A DNA stretch of 64,000 bases from positions 1 through 64,000 of the forward strand of contig JASJFT010000143.1 in NCBI GenBank assembly GCA_030770425.1. The letters are read 5' to 3'. The notes under the pieces are model-generated. The model ran no database searches and had not been told where the DNA came from. It worked only from the letters and a program-made list of their open reading frames with translations. The position numbers and the translations under genes were made by a program. Positions 54,981 through 64,000 of this stretch are shown piece by piece. Source of the stretch: Darksidea phi. Taxonomy: Eukaryota; Ascomycota; Dothideomycetes; Pleosporales; Lentitheciaceae. Position 1 is the first letter of the stretch. Each line of letters starts with the position of its first letter.

Positions 54981-55580
54981 TCAGCCCCTCGATGGCGACA
55001 GCGGCCTGTTGAATCCACCCTGGCGATTCATGTACTGTCTCGCCGTCATCTTCTTGTCCCGCCTGATACCAAAGTTCTTATCATTCCCCGGCACCTTGGT
55101 ATTCTTCGTGCTCTTGAAGCGCCCAAAGCCCATGGTCTGCACCATTTCCCAAGTGTCGTCGTCCATGCCCTCAGGTCGGCCTTTCTGCGGCTCCTCGTCC
55201 ATCTTCACCTCCGCATCCTCGTCCTCCAGCTTCGCCTCCGCGCGCGAGCCGGGAGCCTTGACGGGGCCACCGGGTTTGTTGGAGTCTTTGCGCGGACCGG
55301 GAGCTGCGCCTCGGGGGCCCTTGGGAAGGTCGCGGTCGCGGTTGCGAGTGTCACGATCGTCGCGCCGGTCGGTGTCCCGACCGCCTCGATCCTTCCTGTC
55401 TCTATCATCCCGGCGCATAGGCGAGCGCGAGCGATAGCGGTCGCGCCGGCCTACGCGATCTCGTGGGCTTCGAGATCTACGGTCGCGGCCTCGTCCTGCG
55501 CCTCGGGGGTCTCGGTAGTCATCTCTGTCGCGGTTTCGATCGCGCGGTCGTTCGCCGCCATCGCGCCTGTCGTTCGCCAT
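54981..55580 (-). CDS. SNRNP27-like U4/U6.U5 tri-snRNP protein, 199 aa
   Basis: Single exon, ATG 55580. Residues 1-85 are an Arg/Asp/Ser-rich RS-type domain (RDRNRDRDDYRD, RRSRSPRDRVG). The last 60 residues carry the highly conserved family block: MGFGRFKSTKNTKVPGND, then KNFGIRRDKKMTARQYMN, then the terminal RQGGFNRPLSP. This block is diagnostic of SNRNP27 (27 kDa tri-snRNP protein). Metazoan SNRNP27 acts in the activated spliceosome and influences 5' splice-site choice. Nuclear. Length is close to the animal protein, and the conserved C-terminal block is complete, so the gene is intact. Confidence 0.92.
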   Translation of the reverse strand: MANDRRDGGERPRDRNRDRDDYRDPRGAGRGRDRRSRSPRDRVGRRDRYRSRSPMRRDDRDRKDRGGRDTDRRDDRDTRNRDRDLPKGPRGAAPGPRKDSNKPGGPVKAPGSRAEAKLEDEDAEVKMDEEPQKGRPEGMDDDTWEMVQTMGFGRFKSTKNTKVPGNDKNFGIRRDKKMTARQYMNRQGGFNRPLSPSRG

Positions 55581-56113
55581 GGTGGGTTGATGGTGAGCTG
55601 TCTGGCGTAAAATCGGTGTGGTTTAAGTAAATTTGTAGTTGAGCAGCGTAGGTGATGAACGCCAAGACGTGGTGGTCGTGCCTGCCTTGGATTAAAAGAT
55701 TAGGTAAGTGAAGGTTGCCGAACACGGCGGCAAAAATTCTCTAACGCGGCCCCGGATCTATCCCGATTAGTCACCAGACGGTTGCAAAGATATTGCTTCA
55801 ATCGTATCAATTTTCAGTGACAACAAAGTACAAGAAGCAATAGACAGTCACATGACAATCTAATGACGTGTACACATGTATGCAATGCAGAGGTTGTTAT
55901 TTTTGTGACTAGTATGTGTATGTAGAGTTACTAAAGAAAAGGGTTTCGGATCGGACATTTGAAACTGGGCCAGAACCCCAATACCAAATGAACGCCGAGG
56001 GCCATGCTATGCCATGCTCCTTGTAGAGCACTCCCAAATTGACCGCCCATCCCAACGCCATGATATGCCCAACTCTTGCGGCCATCACCAGAATTTCGAC
56101 TCGTCCGGGATGC
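55581..56113. other. Intergenic region
   Basis: Promoter of SNRNP27 and 3' flank of ELP5, both minus strand. Nothing else seen. Confidence 0.35.
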
Positions 56114-57415
56114 TCATATCTCATCCTCCTCTTCGTCGAAGTCATCCTCGAAACCCATGTCGTAGAGAATGCGACCGCCTTCACCACCCTCTCCCTTCTG
56201 CGCATCGAAGTACGGGAGCACAACGCCTTCGCGAGCTGCCTTCTGTTTGTCGGTAAGGCCAAGGTTGAAGGTCGACTCTATCTCGTTTCCAGCAGCATTG
56301 ACCCAGCCGGTAATATCTTTGTTGCCATATGCGGGCACTTGGTCGAGCAGGACGAGGAACTCTTGCTTGAGGGTACCGACAGTCATGCCAGGGAGCGGCG
56401 GGTTGTAGTCCTTCGCTCGTGCATGGCGAAGGAAGTAGGTCTCAGTCTCTGAGCGACCTGACTTGTGGCGGAACTCGCCTTCCAGAACAATACCGCGGTG
56501 GTCGTTCGCATTAAGACACTGGACGACGCCTTCAGCGCCTTGAAGAAGGCCATGGGTTGGCTCGGGCAAGCTGCGCTCTTTCGCTGCCTTGGCGGCAAGA
56601 ACATGGGCGAACGACTTGCAAGTAATAACAGACGTAGCCATGAACTTCAGGACCTCGAGCGACTGCGGGACGTAGGCATTTTCGGGATTCATCTCGGCCA
56701 ACATGTCTCGGTGATAGATGCCAGTGAGGGTGGAGGCGAACTTGACGACGACGAGGTTGAAAAGCGCTCCCATATCAATGTTCTTGACGTTCAGAAGGTC
56801 ATAAAGGGAGTCGACAATAACGAGGCTCTCCTTGAAGCCCTGCATGGCCTTTTCGATCTCCGCGAGGATCTCCGAGCCGGTGTGGTCGCCATAGGCGGGA
56901 ATGTAGCGGATGGACGGGTGGAAGCTCATGGCTTCAAAGGCGACGAAAACCACATTGATGTTCCGGGAGAGAGCGCGGCGGATGAGCTCAGCCGTGAATA
57001 GCGTAGCGCGCTGATTCAGGTCATCCAGAACGAGAGTGAAGGGAGACGCATTGGTGCGAATATTGAGGACTTTGGACATAAGGTGGATGCAGTGGCGCTG
57101 GTACTGTACCAGACTGACTGGTCGTGACATGCCTGCGGGTTTGCGACCTTCGATGGATCGCCTACGAAGGCCTCCGGTGTAGCAGTTTTTCTTGATCCAG
57201 CCGTCGCAGTCGGGGCGGCGGGGGTGAGGCTTTCGCGGGCCTCGCGGACCAACAGCTTGAGCACGAGTGAACGCAGCCTGACACTGGTTTACCAAGTCAG
57301 AGAGCCACTTGGGGATACTACCATCGTCTGGGAGGATATGTTTGACGAAATCAGGTCTACTGAGAGCTGCCTCCCAACCGATGTTAGTGCCAGCGAAGTT
57401 GCTCGTGTCCGTCAT
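56114..57415 (-). CDS. ELP5: Elongator complex protein 5 (ELP5/IKI1), 433 aa or 338 aa
   Basis: Minus strand. The upstream ATG is 57415 (MTDTSNFAGTNIG, 433 aa); an internal ATG at 57130 (MSRPVSLVQYQRH, 338 aa) gives a length closer to yeast and human ELP5. The core matches ELP5: NIRTNASPFTLVLDDLNQRA, then INVVFVAFEAMSFHPSIRYI, then ESLVIVDSLYDLL, a RecA-like fold without a clear Walker A. The C-terminal acidic tail (DMGFEDDFDEEEDE) is also typical. ELP5 sits in the Elp456 ring of Elongator, needed for wobble-uridine modification of tRNA. The extra 95 residues are basic and may be non-coding leader or a lineage-specific extension. Confidence 0.82.
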   Translation of the reverse strand: MTDTSNFAGTNIGWEAALSRPDFVKHILPDDGSIPKWLSDLVNQCQAAFTRAQAVGPRGPRKPHPRRPDCDGWIKKNCYTGGLRRRSIEGRKPAGMSRPVSLVQYQRHCIHLMSKVLNIRTNASPFTLVLDDLNQRATLFTAELIRRALSRNINVVFVAFEAMSFHPSIRYIPAYGDHTGSEILAEIEKAMQGFKESLVIVDSLYDLLNVKNIDMGALFNLVVVKFASTLTGIYHRDMLAEMNPENAYVPQSLEVLKFMATSVITCKSFAHVLAAKAAKERSLPEPTHGLLQGAEGVVQCLNANDHRGIVLEGEFRHKSGRSETETYFLRHARAKDYNPPLPGMTVGTLKQEFLVLLDQVPAYGNKDITGWVNAAGNEIESTFNLGLTDKQKAAREGVVLPYFDAQKGEGGEGGRILYDMGFEDDFDEEEDEI

Positions 57416-58027
57416 TTTGCTTGATTCGAGAATGTAGATTTGCTTTGTCGTGCTTGGGATAATCCGCGGGGAATGGAAGGTTGGGTAGAGAGGAAGTTGA
57501 GAAGAGAGTGGATGTGCGAAATGGACGAAGAGGTGGGCGGGGCGCGGGTTTTGTAGACCGTAAAGAAGTGAGGGGACTGGAAATAAGTGGGGGGGCTGGG
57601 AGTTAAGGCAGACTAGTGAGAGGTTACTGAAGTCATAGGCATACCTTTGAAGGGCTGCGGTGAAAGAGAGTGCTTCCACGAATAGTTCAGTGAGAGATGT
57701 ATCTAGCCTCTCCAGAACAATACTAAGCTATTATCTCCTACCCACATATCCGTTCCAATTGTTCGCGATGGACAAAAATGCTCTCGTCGCTTGAACTAAG
57801 ATATTGTGGTTGGTTTGGCGAAGTGGTGATGTTGAACATCTAGTGGTGAATCGTTTTCTCGTGCGCGCTAGTGCGAATTCGCACTAGCGTAGTCGGCGTT
57901 AGGCAGTTATGATGCCGTCCCCGCAGCCGTCCACTTTACGCAGGTCTTGGGGGAAGATATATTCGATGCTTCAAGCCATGTTCTTGTCAAGCAATGTAAT
58001 GCTTCTGTTCCCTTTTGAACTGTTACC
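57416..58027. other. Divergent intergenic region between ELP5 and the SDR
   Basis: About 600 bases with promoters for both strands and the palindrome described separately. Otherwise unremarkable. Confidence 0.4.
57866..57889. promoter_or_regulatory. Perfect 24-bp palindrome
   Basis: The half-site CGCTAGTGCGAA is followed directly by its exact reverse complement, with no spacer. It lies between divergent genes, 139 bases before the SDR start codon. It suits a dimeric transcription factor but could be a chance inverted repeat. No matching second copy was noticed in the window. Confidence 0.55.
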
Positions 58028-59471
58028 ATGACGCAGCAAAACGCACAATCAGCGAAGAACGCACAATCAGCGAAGAACGCGAAGAAGGAACAATCAGCGA
58101 AGCCACCGCGCCCGCAATCCCCTCATTTCCCACCACACAATGCGCCCCGTGTCTGGTTCTTGACGAGAGGCTCCGCTCCTATTGCGATTGCACTAGCACG
58201 ACAGGTCCTCGACCACGGGGATTACGTGGTAGCTGGCGTTGTACCGCTAGAGTTTGAAAAAAGAGAAGGTCAGAGTGAGGACTTTCGCAATTTCCTAGAA
58301 GACGTGAAGAAGACCGAGCGTTGGAGAGAGCGGTTGAGAGTAGTTGGGCTAGACGGAAGGTAGGGCGCCAGCATCAGCGATGTCTTCCGTTTAGGGACCA
58401 GGCTAAGCAAAAATTGTTGTAGGATCGTTGGACAGTGCCAAGCTGCAATTGCAGAGGCCGTCGAAGCTTTCGGTCGTGTGGATGTCTTGCTCGGTAGCAC
58501 TAGCGAAGGTAAGTGGCATCTTTACGAACTGCTTTTGTATATTCTGATACTAGAGCGAAATCACTCTAGCCGTCATTGGTGCTGTCGAAGAGCTGGCGCA
58601 AAGCAATCGGACCCTTACTCTAGTGCAAGACACCTTCGAAACCAATTTCTTCGCCAATGTCAACATTATCAAAGCTGTATTGCCTATTATGCGGGAGAGA
58701 AAGAATGGACATATCATCATGTCAACCGGAATCAGTTCGTTAGCCTCGTCCGATATCAATGTGCTGCAGACTGACGTTCATCAGCCGGTCATCTAGGCAC
58801 ACCGGGCCTAGGCATGTACTGCTCATCACAATGGGCGATCGAAGGATATTGCGATGTGGGCCTCCCCACGCTTGCAAAGGTACTATATGCTGATCCCATA
58901 ACAGAGCCTCGCCTATGAAGTCGCCCCCTTTAACATTAAAATGTCCATCGTCCAAGCCAATATGGAAGTCAACGTGCTCACCAACAAAATGACGTCGGTC
59001 CCGCCAATGCATGCATACCTACAAGCCGAGAACCCCGCCCCACTCGCTCGCGACATCTTCTCTGGCATCCTCGACAAAATCGACCGCCTGAACAATCCTT
59101 CCGCAGCTCCTGATGTCACATCACCAAGCGACAGTATGTCCACCACTAGTCTCGATGCCACACCGCATGAGCCTTCTATGGGCGACTTGCTTAGTTCTGA
59201 TACGGTCACTTCACTGTACGCGCCATTGCCGGCTGTTGTGAAGAGCTCATTGATTGCGGAGACGGTACATGCATTAACGGCGATTGGTGGACATGATAAT
59301 CCACCAGCGAGGCATATCGTTGGGTTCGAGGGCGTTACGGCTGTGAAGGAAAAGTTGAAAACAACGAGTGAGGAGTTGGAGGATTTCATTGAGGTTAGTA
59401 ACGCGGTGGATATCGCAGCGCGCGATCCTGAAGCTTCTGTAGAAGGCCAAGGCCACCCAGTCATACTATAA
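58028..59471 (+). CDS. Short-chain dehydrogenase/reductase with altered catalytic motif, 406 aa
   Basis: Five exons: 58028-58359, 58423-58508, 58570-58734, 58785-58855 and 58905-59471. Introns are 63, 61, 50 and 49 nt; one donor is the unusual GTTCGT; the total is 1,221 nt in frame. The N-terminus has an 18-bp tandem repeat (NAQSAK twice, then a variant). The Rossmann fold begins VWFLTRGSAPIAIALARQVL in place of the TGxxxGxG loop. VDVLLGSTSE and the helix ETNFFANVNIIKAVLPIMRE fit SDR. The active-site segment reads GLGMYCSSQWAIEGYCDS: the YxxxK motif has Gln for Lys. The C-terminal 180 residues are a long extension. The changed nucleotide loop and missing Lys make oxidoreductase activity doubtful. 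Confidence 0.75.
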
Positions 59472-59957
59472 AGCCTTGCGAGCTATAGATAAGTACGCGT
59501 ACACGTTTTTTGTTTAGCTCCGTCACGAGAAATATCTTTCGAGGGCTCTGCGCATTTGGTATCTCCGACAGAGACGGCTCACAGGTTGCTTAGTGAAGTC
59601 GTCTAGACTGTTTGAAAATCTTCGTGAAAAAATCAGGCTTAAATCGTATTCGGCTATTATCGACTAAGTGGTAGCCGTCGCGTAGCTGTAAACTCGCGGA
59701 AGAACACCAACAGGCGACACAAAAAGGTATCTCGTCCGGAGTATGTTGATACGCAAAAAGGTTGTTGAAACTAGATAGAAAGTTGAGATACAGCCCATTG
59801 GTGATGCTGTGCCAAATATCCCTGCTGCAATGCATCTAGCCGTACGAAGCACCAATGATAAACCCCAGCACTCTGCATAACCGCCAGGAATATCTCTTTC
59901 GGCCCCACCACTTTTCGAAGATGACAGAACCTTCACTCAGTAACGCCTTCGAACGAA
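59472..59957. other. Intergenic region with repeat
   Basis: Contains family B repeat copy 3. The remaining sequence serves as promoter for the HET gene at 59958. Confidence 0.4.
59661..59775. repeat. Dispersed repeat family B, copy 3
   Basis: A more diverged copy: GTCGCG, AAACTCGCGGAA, ACACAAAAAGG and TCTCGTCC are in the same order as in the copies at 10,227 and 17,521. Confidence 0.6.
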
Positions 59958-62275
59958 ATGGACGACGAGCCCGAGCAATCTGCCTGTCGAGAGATTGCCG
60001 GGTACTGGGAGCGCAGAAAGGAGAATCCAAAGCTGCTATTCGCTGACCCGTCTGCGTCTTGGAAGCAGACAAATACATGTGGATGCGGGCTATGTACGGT
60101 GATCTCGGCTGCCTTAAGGGGCGAAGATGGCAACGAAACAACGACGGAGGATGACGACAAAGATACAAAGGTTACGATCCAATTTTCACCGTCCGGTATG
60201 ATACTTAAAATGGGCGAGAAAGAGAGAGAAATCTTTACTTTACAACGTACGTATACATATTCATTCTGATCTAAAATTCGCTTCGACAAAAGTGTTGTTG
60301 GCGCATTCCAAGATAATATGCCGTCCCTGTAAGTGGCGACGACGCGTTAAGGGTGCAATAAGAGTATGTGCAAGGCCTTGTATTAGACTCTTCCTCTTTT
60401 ATAGATATATTACACCTAATATATATCTATTAACTAGATATCCTGAGCTAAGACAAGGCCTTGTAGACATCTTTGTTACCCTCTTACCGCATTGTCGCTA
60501 CTAGACAGGGTCGCGTGTTACTTTTAAACTCGATAATATTAGGAGCTTCTTGTTTCGTATCAGCACAGTAATAAATGTGCAGGGTCTATGTATGCAAACA
60601 CAGAAACTTTCCTTCGAAGAATACTGTGCTAACACTCAATTACATAGCTCACGAGCTCGACCAAATCCCAACGTCGACCTCCATCACTGGATCAACAGCT
60701 TCAGAGCAGAGTTTCGAGACGGCAATGCGGTGGTTAAAAACTTGCCTAACAACACACAAGATGCTCTGTCCCCGCCTCACCGTCAACCAACTACCAAGCC
60801 GCGTCATCGACACTACACCCTCTTCCTCGCAGCCGTCTTGCGTAAAACTGATCCAAGTCTCTCAAGAACGAGGTCACTACGTAAGTCTCAGTCACTGCTG
60901 GGGCCCACGGGAACACCAACCACTTCGAACCACGCTCAGCCCTGACACCTTCTCTCAATACAAGGCCGGTATCAACGTCGAGCATATGCCGAAAACGTTC
61001 AGAGATGCAGTCGAGTTTACAAGGAAAATAGGTGCGCAATATCTATGGATCGACTCGTTATGTATCATCCAAGATAGCACCGAAGACTGGGAGATCGAAT
61101 CGGCACAAATGGGAAATATCTATCGCAACGCGCTCATTACTCTCGCCGCTTCCGCTGCGCCCGATGGCCGCCACGGCCTATACGTCTCCACTGACGAACA
61201 GTACGTTGACCGTCCGCTTTCGTCATTGATAGGCCAAGAAGACGAGAGCATTCGATTTCGCACACCACTACCGCATGAATCGGCAAAACACCCTCTGATG
61301 AATCGAGGGTGGGTCTTTCAGGAGCGCCTTTTGAGTCCAAGAGTATTACATTTTGGACGACATGAACTAGTCTGGGAGTGTGGCGAGGACATGACGTGCG
61401 AGTGCTCAGGATTTTCTATGAAAGTCTATAACTCGCGCGACAAATGGCTTGAGCCAAAAGCATATCTACATCCCGAGAGTCTTGCTGGACTCCCGCAGAC
61501 ACAGGTAGTGGATATCTGGCACAAAGCCGTGACAAGTTTCTCTATGCTGGGACTGAGTGTCGAAGCGGACATTCTGCCTGCGATTTCAGGTATAGCAAAG
61601 ATGGTGAAAAGGGCGAGAAATGGAGAATATTTGGCGGGCTTGTGGAAAGAGAGTTTTGCCTGGGATCTGTGTTGGATCACGTCGCAGCCGGCGAACGCGA
61701 GGCGGCCTGAGCGCTGGAGGGCACCGAGTTTCTCGTGGGCGAGCGTGGTTGCTGGTGTAGATTATACGGAGTTGGGGTCGTTGAAGTCCGGCATGAGGTG
61801 GAATCCATTGTTCGAGCATATCAAGGTTATCGAAGGAAAATGTAGCCTGGTTGGTGTCGATGAGACGGGCGCTGTAAAGGATGGGTTTGTCCTGCTGTCG
61901 GGTACACTGATTCAAGCAACAGTAACTTGCAATCAGTTATCAGGCAAGTGGGACGTAGTACTCTTCGGCAAGCAGATATTTCCTATTGGCTTCTCTCAAG
62001 ATTACGAGTACGACGTTGATGGACCACATCGGGTTGAAAGCGGGCAAGTCGTGTATCTTCTCAAAGTCATTTCAATGGAGAAGAAGACTGCGGAGAGAGA
62101 TGATCAGTGGACGGTTTATTTGGTTTTGAGAAAGACTGAAATGAGAGAAAATGGCGATAATGGGGTGTACGAGCGGATCGGTTTGTGCAAACACGTAGGA
62201 GATCGACAGGATAGGCTTGAGGCAGTTTCGGGACGCGACGCGGTTTTCCTTAATGTAGAGATTAGGATCATCTAG
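59958..62275 (+). CDS. HET-domain protein, 638 aa
   Basis: Two exons: 59958-60246 and 60648-62275. The 401-nt intron (donor GTACGT, branch TGCTAACAC, acceptor ACATAG) carries a MITE-like insertion; the total is 1,917 nt in frame. Exon 1 encodes the usual Cys-containing HET leader (TCGCGLC). The HET domain begins after IFTLQ-P-HELDQIP. Its core is YVSLSHCWGP, MPKTFRDAVEFTRKIGAQYL, WIDSLCIIQDS and RGWVFQERLLSPRVLHF, with the post-domain FSWASVVAG. The C-terminal 200 residues are the variable beta-rich region common in HET proteins. HET domains act in fungal allorecognition and programmed cell death. No kinase, ankyrin, WD or NACHT partner domain is present. Confidence 0.88.
60325..60510. mobile_element. 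MITE-like insertion with terminal inverted repeats, 186 bp
   Basis: The left end begins CCCTGTAAGTGGCGACGACG. The right end, read on the other strand, begins CCCTGTCTAGTAGCGACAAT. The two ends stay alignable inward for about 55 bases, through GGTAAGAG-like and CAAGGCCTTGT blocks, leaving an AT-rich centre of about 70 bases. No open frame. Size, inverted ends and AT-rich core fit a miniature inverted-repeat element of a DNA transposon. A target-site duplication is not obvious. It sits inside the intron of the HET gene. Confidence 0.7.
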
Positions 62276-62969
62276 GGGACTTATTTAGCCTTAGCCGGGG
62301 GTTACAATGGTTCCGAGCGGTGTTATCATACAGTCGCTGGCATGTGGAAGTTAACCACAACCCCCCATCCCTAAGCGATCCGAAGAAATATAATAAACTT
62401 ACATTACCAAGTCCCCCTTTCATACAGCCTCAGGGTCGCTAACGACACGATACCTCACCTAGACCATCCTAGTCGTAGTGAATTTTAATAAACCCGCTCT
62501 CTTTACTCACGAAATCCTCAAAGTTCACACACAAGTCCCAATTAAGCCTTCTCGATGCAACGCATTGGCGACTGTATTCAACGTGCTGTTGTGGATGGTA
62601 AGCCGAACCAACAACTGAGTCTGGACAATTCCTTCTGATGGATAGTTTTGCGGAATTAGTGTCTATTACTAGCACTACTATGACTACATGTATACTAGGT
62701 ATTTTAACAGGGTATAGCGGGGCAACAGGGCTGTGGCGTGTACGTATGTACTAATTGAAAACCACCAACACCCGTCCATCCACCGCACATCATATGTCGT
62801 GAGACAGTCGAGCAATCCCAACGCCAATCGTCTATCCATCCAAGTCGGCATTAACTTTTCCAGAACCCGCATCCACCGCACCAGCCTCGCTGTCACCGCC
62901 CGAGCCATCCTTACAAGCCACCTCGCCAGCATCCTTATCCTCGTCCTTGTCGCCATTACCCTTCTCCAC
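62276..62969. other. Convergent intergenic region
   Basis: 3' flanks of the HET gene and the HMG-box gene. No feature recognised. Confidence 0.35.
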
Positions 62970-63955
62970 CTAAGCATTGTTGACAGCTTCCTGATAAACA
63001 ATGCCGCTCATGCGCTCATCACCGTCGTCGGCGGCCTTGTCCACAGCGTCGTGCTCGTCTACACCGAACTCGACGAAGCGCTTGCCAGAGCCGTTAGTCT
63101 CGCCCGTACCATCGGAAGCACCCGCCTTCCCAGCAACAGACTTGGCATTATGCATGAGCTCGTCCTCATCCAGGGTCAGGTCGATAACTACTTTGGGTTT
63201 GGAAGTAGGAGCAGCCTTCGATTTGGCCCTGGCATCTGCAGGGGTGTTAGCCATAGTACCTTGCGGAGTCCAAGACAGAGCAGCTCTAGTCTCAGCGTTC
63301 CTATTCTCGAAAAGAGGAAGGGTATCATTTGCACCCGTGCCTCCGGGATTAGTGGTGCCGATGGGGTGGAAGGGCAGGTAGGAGGAAGAGAATGATGGAA
63401 AGAGCATACCGGGCATGCGGCGAAGAGGGTGCGAAGCCGGTCTGCGGTTTTCCAGATTCGGAGGCGCGCTGGTCAGCTGAGCGCCAGCTGGCGAAGCACC
63501 CATTGACCCGAATGAATACGTTGGTCCGACTGGATGCATTGGTCCAACCGGATACATGGGTCCAACCGGAGGCGTGACGGCAAATTTCTGCATATGCTTC
63601 GACTTGAAGCTTTTGCTTCTCAAAGCCTTGTAATCGGTCGCATTCTTAACCGTCTCCTTCTTCTTGTCCTGGGCTTGGCCATCATCCGCCTCCGATTCAT
63701 CTTCCTTGTCCGACTGGGGAATATAAAGGTCCCCGTTCAAAGCAGCCTTGCTCCGTGGAATATCCCTTGCCTTGTCCCAGAAGTCTTTCCAGTAATAGCG
63801 CTCATTCGAGGGATCGATGCTGCCGCCGCTCTTCACTATATCGCGTTGCCCCTTGTAACGTGCGTGATCGGTTTTCCTGAGGGCGATGAAAGGTGCTTTC
63901 TCAGCCGGGGTCATGGCCTTCCAAATGTTGGCTAGTTGTTGGGCTTGATTTATTG
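62970..63955 (-). CDS. HMG-box-type protein, 5' part beyond the window
   Basis: The last exon(s) of a minus-strand gene. An acceptor (CTAACATATCACAG) precedes 63955, after which AQQLANIWKAMTPAEKAPFI and ALRKTDHARYKGQRD read as helices 2 and 3 of an HMG box. The first helix should lie in an upstream exon, off or near the window edge. The remainder (about 290 residues) is disordered: an acidic patch (SDKEDESEADDGQ), imperfect Val-Gly-Pro-Met/Thr repeats, and PKVVIDLTLDED, which looks like a SUMO-interacting motif. Stop at 62970-62972. Probably a nuclear DNA-bending or chromatin protein. Partial. Confidence 0.65.
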
Positions 63956-64000
63956 CTGTGATATGTTAGCTTGCCGCTTTTTGGAAAGAGTCGATCCTGC

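Noticed and set aside
54853..55437. Plus-strand frame of 194 codons rich in Ser/Arg/Leu
   Set aside because: It is antisense to the RS domain and conserved block of the SNRNP27 gene.
38806..62275. A secondary-metabolite cluster around the peroxygenase and SDR
   Set aside because: No polyketide synthase, non-ribosomal peptide synthetase, terpene cyclase or cluster regulator is visible. The enzymes are separated by household genes.
1..64000. tRNA and rRNA genes
   Set aside because: I looked for B-box-like GGTTCGAAT/C strings with matching acceptor stems and found none I could fold by eye.

Overview
This is a gene-dense nuclear window from a filamentous ascomycete. The short introns (about 42-110 nt, GT-AG, with CTAAC/CTGAC branch sites), the HET-domain genes, the fungal carbohydrate-active enzyme families and the heme-thiolate peroxygenase all point to Pezizomycotina. 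A plant-associated Dothideomycete of the Pleosporales type is my best guess, by inference only. Most genes have introns, so the coordinates below are whole-gene spans with exon models that I joined by hand from splice sites and reading-frame arithmetic.

Layout. 1-1,311: a (Gln-Ala-Gln-Tyr)n minisatellite that reads as coding, then AT-rich repeat-like DNA. 1,312-8,073: four small unassigned or household genes (including a UPF0303/HbpS-like protein) and a bHLH factor with the SREBP-type tyrosine. 10,981-21,786: an accessory island with a multi-pass membrane protein broken by a frameshift, a 1,283-residue protein kinase-HET fusion, a repeat-filled gap, a second kinase of the same architecture without a HET domain, and a small orphan. 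22,160-27,668: a damaged orphan, dolichyldiphosphatase, an RWD-RBR ubiquitin ligase of the ITT1/RNF14 type, and an LtrA-family membrane protein. 27,669-38,805: sparse, with orphans, a cytochrome b561 protein and a single-pass Cys-rich sensor-like protein. 38,806-40,485: a decayed GH45 endoglucanase with CBM1 remnants. 41,058-48,690: a DUF4267 protein, a heme-thiolate peroxidase, a His-tailed orphan, a cysteine-rich exon, SLD7 and an AA9 remnant. 49,178-59,471: a conserved block with ER glucosidase I, a GH1 beta-glucosidase, SNRNP27, ELP5 and an SDR. 59,958-64,000: a second HET gene with a MITE inside its long intron, and an HMG-box gene cut by the window end.

Themes. Household genes cover N-glycan biosynthesis and trimming (dolichyldiphosphatase, glucosidase I), replication (SLD7), splicing (SNRNP27) and tRNA modification (ELP5). 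They alternate with fast-evolving accessory loci: HET and kinase genes of the allorecognition/cell-death type, decaying cellulose-degrading enzymes, and dispersed repeats. The most interesting item is the kinase-HET fusion beside its HET-less kinase relative. It looks like a signalling module in which a kinase is physically coupled to a fungal cell-death domain.
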